Assembly: GCA_900538705.1 (NCBI GenBank)
Contig: UPZG01000006.1
Span: 54,231 to 118,230, forward strand
Direction of reading: 5' to 3'
Length of the DNA stretch: 64,000 nt
DNA from: an uncultured Porphyromonadaceae bacterium
Lineage (GTDB): Bacteria > Bacteroidota > Bacteroidia > Bacteroidales > Barnesiellaceae_A
The translations under genes were made by a program, and so were the position numbers. The notes under the pieces are model-generated. The model was given only the letters and a program-made list of their open reading frames with translations, had not been told where the DNA came from and did no database searches. Shown here piece by piece: positions 60,710 to 64,000 of the stretch (the stretch's first letter is position 1; every line of letters starts with the position of its first letter).

Positions 60710-62858
60710 TCTCATATCGCTACTTACGGCCAATAACGCATTGGCTTGTTGGGACGCATGGTACACACCGCGGGGATATTATATGTATAGGGTTTACAAT
60801 AATCGGCCCGACCCCGAACTGGCGATTGAAGGATGTTATCCGGGTGCCGGAAAGAACTGCGAAGAGTGGCAAAGATTGGTTTCAAAGTCCATATCATTGG
60901 AGGATATATATGAGGTAGTGTATAAAATGACATTAGAAGAGTATGAAGCTATTTATGACAATAGAACTGCAAAATATGAAAATGAATTTGTAGAATGGAT
61001 TACCAAGAAGGATACAGCAATTTTAGATTTCTTACTGCTGGCAAAGACTAATGAATACATACGCTTGAAACGCAATTCTCGCTGGTATTATCCTTCAATG
61101 AAAATTGGCGCAAGAATGACTTTGGAGGAAGTTGCAGAAAAGGCATTGTCTGAAAAAAATGAGAGGCTCAGAGATAGGTATCTGTTGCAAGGGATAAGAG
61201 CTTTGTTCTCATTGTCAAAATATGAAGAGTGCATTAAGCTATGGGAGAGTGAAGTTTCACATTTGCCTGAGGATAATCTTATGCGACAACTTATTTGCCC
61301 GTATATAGCTGGTGCTGAATTTCATGCCAACCATGCCCAGAAGGCTGTCGAGTATTTTGCTCAAATAGGCGACATACGGTCTATGCTCTATTGTATGGGC
61401 CGAGCCGGGGAGAAAATTTCAATTATCGATGCCTTAGAATTGGTATGCGAGTATGCCCCCAATAGCAATTATATAGAAGAGACATTGCAATCGTATGTAA
61501 GAGAACTTGAGCCGTTGGGCGAATTTTATGGAAAAGATACATTCGTTAAGACAACCGATTGTGAAAAACTATATACGTTATGCCTGAAAATGGCTCATGA
61601 AGGTAGAGGCAATAATCCCGCCATGTGGTATTATACTGCTGCATTCTTGACAGACCTGGAGGGTAATGCGACAAAAGCATCTTATCTGTTAGGCTTGGCA
61701 GAAAACAGTAAATCGTCGTCGTATATAGACGAATCGATAAAGGTGTTCAGAATATATTTAGACGCTAAATTATTGCCATATAACTCATCGTACGAGAGCA
61801 GATTATTTACTCAGTTAAATTGGCTGGACAAAAAAATTAGGAGTAATATCGATGATAAAGTCCGCAATGAAACTGCGCGCGGGTATATGTTGCTTAGCGG
61901 CGAGAGTTACTACTATTGGAACGATATGATGCGTAGAATATTGCTGGCAGAAGTGTGCCCCCGAATGATTAAGGCAGGAAAGACAACCCGAGCATTGCAA
62001 CTTGCAAATATGGCTGACAATAGGTTGCTCAATCTTGTAAATAAGCGAAATGTGTATGATTGGGTAAACGACGAATATGAGATAGTAAAAACTTATACAA
62101 TGAGTAGCTATCGGTATTCTGACAGATTCAACAGATATGATTACAGCAATCATTTTTTTGAAATGATTGATAGTATAGGAGTGGATAACACAATCAAATA
62201 TGTTCAGCGAGTAAATAACCCGCAAGGCAATTTTGACCGTTTCCTGAATAGTCGTGGTTATATAGGACAGGACTATCTGAATGATATTGTGGGTACACAA
62301 TGCCTTCGTAATATGCGATATAAAGAGGCTTTGGAATATCTCGGGAAAGTAAGCAAAGCATACAAGGCCCATCATAATGTGTATATGAAATACGACCCTT
62401 TCAGTGCCGACCGGAAGGCTATCAGAACGAAATCAGATTTCAAGTACGACTTCGCGCGGGAGATGTATTCATTAGAACAAAGTATGAATATTATGACAGA
62501 ACCAAATAGAAAGGCTCAACTGATGGTGAGATATGCCATAGGACTCAGAAATTCAATTGATTTATGTTGGGGGCTTACCCAGTATTATCGAGGAACAAGT
62601 TATTGGGGACAGGTTTGTGAAAAGCGTGATTGGGAAAATGACGGTAATACAAAAGCCGCTATGAAGAAGGCAAAAGAGTTGATAAACCTGGCATGTGACA
62701 TAGTGACAGATGATGAAACAGGGGCAAATATCCAATATATGCTTTGTAATTTCAAAACCGTGGTTTATAAGTATCCGAATACCGAGAAAGGCCGGTTGGT
62801 TCGAGGTAAATGTGACAATCTTTACGATTACCATGCAGAATCATATAGAAGTCGGTAG
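60681..62858 (+). CDS. Large secreted helical-repeat protein of unknown function
   Basis: About 725 residues starting at the ATG at 60681, inside the end of the lipoprotein gene; the longer reading adds ten residues. The signal peptide MKSLRYFLISLISLLTANNA ends before CWDAWYTPRGYYMYRVY. The rest is alpha-helical with TPR-like pairs of helices (LQGIRALFSLSKYEECIKLW, AVEYFAQIGDIRSMLYCMG, ALEYLGKVSKAY), so a solenoid scaffold is likely. I recognise no enzyme motif. It pairs with the lipoprotein in one transcript. Confidence 0.75.
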   Translation: MKSLRYFLISLISLLTANNALACWDAWYTPRGYYMYRVYNNRPDPELAIEGCYPGAGKNCEEWQRLVSKSISLEDIYEVVYKMTLEEYEAIYDNRTAKYENEFVEWITKKDTAILDFLLLAKTNEYIRLKRNSRWYYPSMKIGARMTLEEVAEKALSEKNERLRDRYLLQGIRALFSLSKYEECIKLWESEVSHLPEDNLMRQLICPYIAGAEFHANHAQKAVEYFAQIGDIRSMLYCMGRAGEKISIIDALELVCEYAPNSNYIEETLQSYVRELEPLGEFYGKDTFVKTTDCEKLYTLCLKMAHEGRGNNPAMWYYTAAFLTDLEGNATKASYLLGLAENSKSSSYIDESIKVFRIYLDAKLLPYNSSYESRLFTQLNWLDKKIRSNIDDKVRNETARGYMLLSGESYYYWNDMMRRILLAEVCPRMIKAGKTTRALQLANMADNRLLNLVNKRNVYDWVNDEYEIVKTYTMSSYRYSDRFNRYDYSNHFFEMIDSIGVDNTIKYVQRVNNPQGNFDRFLNSRGYIGQDYLNDIVGTQCLRNMRYKEALEYLGKVSKAYKAHHNVYMKYDPFSADRKAIRTKSDFKYDFAREMYSLEQSMNIMTEPNRKAQLMVRYAIGLRNSIDLCWGLTQYYRGTSYWGQVCEKRDWENDGNTKAAMKKAKELINLACDIVTDDETGANIQYMLCNFKTVVYKYPNTEKGRLVRGKCDNLYDYHAESYRSR

Positions 62859-62945
62859 GTCATATATCTATATTGCTTTGGGCTGTTTGTATCTGCTTAC
62901 TTGTGAGCACCCGATATGTAACGACGATAATATCTCAATTAGAAT

Positions 62946-62975
62946 AAATAAACCTGCCCGATGGCGGGTTTATTT
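62946..62975. terminator. Terminator (second copy)
   Basis: AAATAAACCTGCC pairs with GGCGGGTTTATTT around a 4-nt loop (one G-T pair), 87 bp after the stop of the large secreted protein gene. Confidence 0.75.
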
Positions 62976-63048
62976 GTATTACATACAGTCGTTTTTTATT
63001 CTATTTCTTGTTGTAAGTTTCTGATGTGCAGCTATATACACGTATTGT

Positions 63049-63073
63049 GCTGTATGTAATCACATCAAAGATA
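63049..63073 (-). CRISPR. Partial CRISPR repeat at the border of the integrated element
   Basis: Twenty-five nt identical to the plus-strand start of the array repeat. On the minus strand it begins exactly at TATCTTTG, the repeat's internal -7-like element. Confidence 0.85.
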
Positions 63074-63516
63074 GTGAAAGGTGAGGGCAGAGCCAAGCGA
63101 GAACGAAGTTTCCAGCGATGACTATGCCGAGCCGCCTCCTATCTTATGTAAAGATAAGCAAACTCGCCCGATTTCGGATGGATTTAGGAAGAATAATGTA
63201 AACTATTGGGCTTTCAGGGAGATACACAGTATTATTCCGCATTTGTAAATGTGTGCTTTGAAGCCGTTTTTTGAATAGTTAAGCAGAAAAATTGCTACCT
63301 ATCCGTTGCCCATTCCAGTTGTATGGAGTTGTTTGGAAATCCTTTCTGCTCCGACCGTAAAGAACGCAGTTCCATCATTTTGGCTTAGCGAAGGTACTTA
63401 TTTTTTTTGAGATATGAAAAATATAGGTTCCGTAAGTCAATGGTGATAGCTTTGTCGATGTCTGACGATATTTGACATGCCGATGATTAACTCTGTCTCC
63501 GTTAATTTTGCAAACA
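63074..63516. other. Non-coding left end of a putative integrative element
   Basis: About 443 bp with no supported gene lie between the repeat junction and the recombinase gene. Composition changes abruptly at 63074 (GTGAAAGGTGAGGG). I see a -7-like TAATTTTG at 63503-63510 and no long inverted repeats. It could be the attachment-site side of an element that extends to the right. Confidence 0.5.
63503..63510 (+). promoter_or_regulatory. -7 element in front of the recombinase gene
   Basis: TAATTTTG matches TAnnTTTG just 6 bp before the ATG at 63517. Either the message is leaderless or translation starts at the ATG at 63529. Confidence 0.4.
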
Positions 63517-64000
63517 ATGGAACAGATTATGAATCAGACAGATGTAAAGGTTTCGTTCTACCTTAAAAAGAGCGAGGCGGATGCCAGGGGAAACTGTCCC
63601 GTAATGGCACGGCTTATTGTCGGCAAGCACTCTGAAACAACATTCAGTGTCAAGCTTCGTGTGCCACAGTCATTGTGGTCATCCGGACGGGCATGTGGGA
63701 AAAGTGTTGCGGCAAGAGACATAAACAACAGACTGGATGAAATACGTGCTGCCGCGCTCGGCATCTATGCGGAACAATCTGCAATCCGTGAGGATGTAAC
63801 AGCAGAGGATGTAAAGCATCAACTTTTGGGTATGGCTTCGGAACAGGAAACCCTATTAAGCTATTTCAGACTTTTCATTAGAAATTTCGAGAAACGTGTT
63901 GGGATTAATCGTACGGAAAAGACATTGAGGGCTTACCGCAATTCCTACAATCATCTGGTACGTTTTTTACAGATGCAATATAAGCTGTCAGATATCCCTT
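63517..64000 (+). CDS. Tyrosine recombinase (integrase), N-terminal part, runs off the window
   Basis: At least 161 residues, open at the right edge. The start is MEQIMNQTDVKVSFYLKKSE at 63517, with MNQTDV at 63529 as an alternative. Residues about 8-105 match the arm-type DNA-binding domain of Bacteroidetes integrases (KVSFYLKK, NCPVMARLIVG, LRVPQSLWSSGRA, NNRLDEIRAAAL). The core-binding SAM-like domain begins at about 120 (LLSYFRLFIRNFEKRVGINR, TLRAYRNSYNHLVRFLQ). The catalytic R-H-R-Y domain lies outside the window. Such enzymes mobilise conjugative and mobilisable transposons. Confidence 0.88.
   Translation, partial: MEQIMNQTDVKVSFYLKKSEADARGNCPVMARLIVGKHSETTFSVKLRVPQSLWSSGRACGKSVAARDINNRLDEIRAAALGIYAEQSAIREDVTAEDVKHQLLGMASEQETLLSYFRLFIRNFEKRVGINRTEKTLRAYRNSYNHLVRFLQMQYKLSDIP

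Larger units (their letters stand above)
62946..63073. repeat. Array-edge segment, copy B, cut inside the CRISPR repeat
   Basis: This segment repeats 56400-56528 with three substitutions and one T fewer. One change (A to G in the terminator stem) keeps pairing as G-U. It contains the terminator, the same 70-bp flank and 25 nt of the repeat (63049-63073), after which unrelated DNA starts. It also serves as a terminator for the 725-residue gene. Confidence 0.88.

Overview
This is a Bacteroidales chromosome segment. The supporting signs are the gene set (Bacteroidetes-type Rho with a long N-terminal insertion, NhaD, the secG/LptE operon, methylmalonyl-CoA mutase, FucP-type sugar carriers), promoters of the TAnnTTTG type, and a lack of Shine-Dalgarno sequences. 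A gut genus related to Barnesiella, Coprobacter or Bacteroides is plausible, but I cannot fix the genus from sequence alone.

Layout. 1-9.7 kb holds housekeeping genes: a UPF0104 membrane protein, pepD and a small membrane protein on the minus strand, then ksgA, mgtE, a lipid acyltransferase, a sigma-54 activator, lptE, an unknown gene and secG on the plus strand. 9.7-12.5 kb holds an outer-membrane barrel, a cytidylate-kinase-like protein and an ATP-grasp-like protein. 12.7-17.3 kb is a galactose operon read galM-galK-nucleotidyltransferase-MFS carrier. 17.5-30 kb holds a PL9 pectate lyase, a helicase-TPR protein, a FadL-like barrel, a low-complexity secreted protein, trmN6, lon and a hydroxyacid dehydrogenase. 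30-42.5 kb holds nhaD, an SMR exporter behind two tandem AraC regulators, tRNA-Asp, rho, tilS and mutA-mutB. 42.6-50.7 kb is a pectin/galacturonate block: a CE12-CE8 esterase facing a GH28-uxaB-uxaA-uxaC operon, which together convert methylated and acetylated pectin to keto-sugar acids.

50.7-57.8 kb is a type II-C CRISPR-Cas locus: cas9-cas1-cas2, a tracrRNA on the opposite strand upstream of cas9, and an array of 11 identical 47-nt repeats with ten 29-30-nt spacers. The array is transcribed toward cas2. The repeat carries a Bacteroidetes -7 element, so each repeat can plausibly start its own crRNA.

The right flank of the array is heavily rearranged. A truncated phage virion-morphogenesis gene abuts the last repeat, followed by a promoter-driven tRNA-like element and a decayed repeat-spacer-repeat remnant. 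Next comes a cassette of four genes: a stand-alone LytTR regulator, a NAGPA-type protein, a lipoprotein and a 725-residue secreted protein. Two paired direct-repeat sites with 21-bp periodicity lie upstream of the first and third of these genes. After the cassette, the 129-bp segment that borders the array at cas2 recurs almost perfectly, including 25 nt of the repeat. It is cut there by foreign DNA that begins 443 bp before a tyrosine-recombinase gene running off the window. My reading is that an integrative element entered a second CRISPR edge, inside the repeat, at a CTnDOT-like target sequence.
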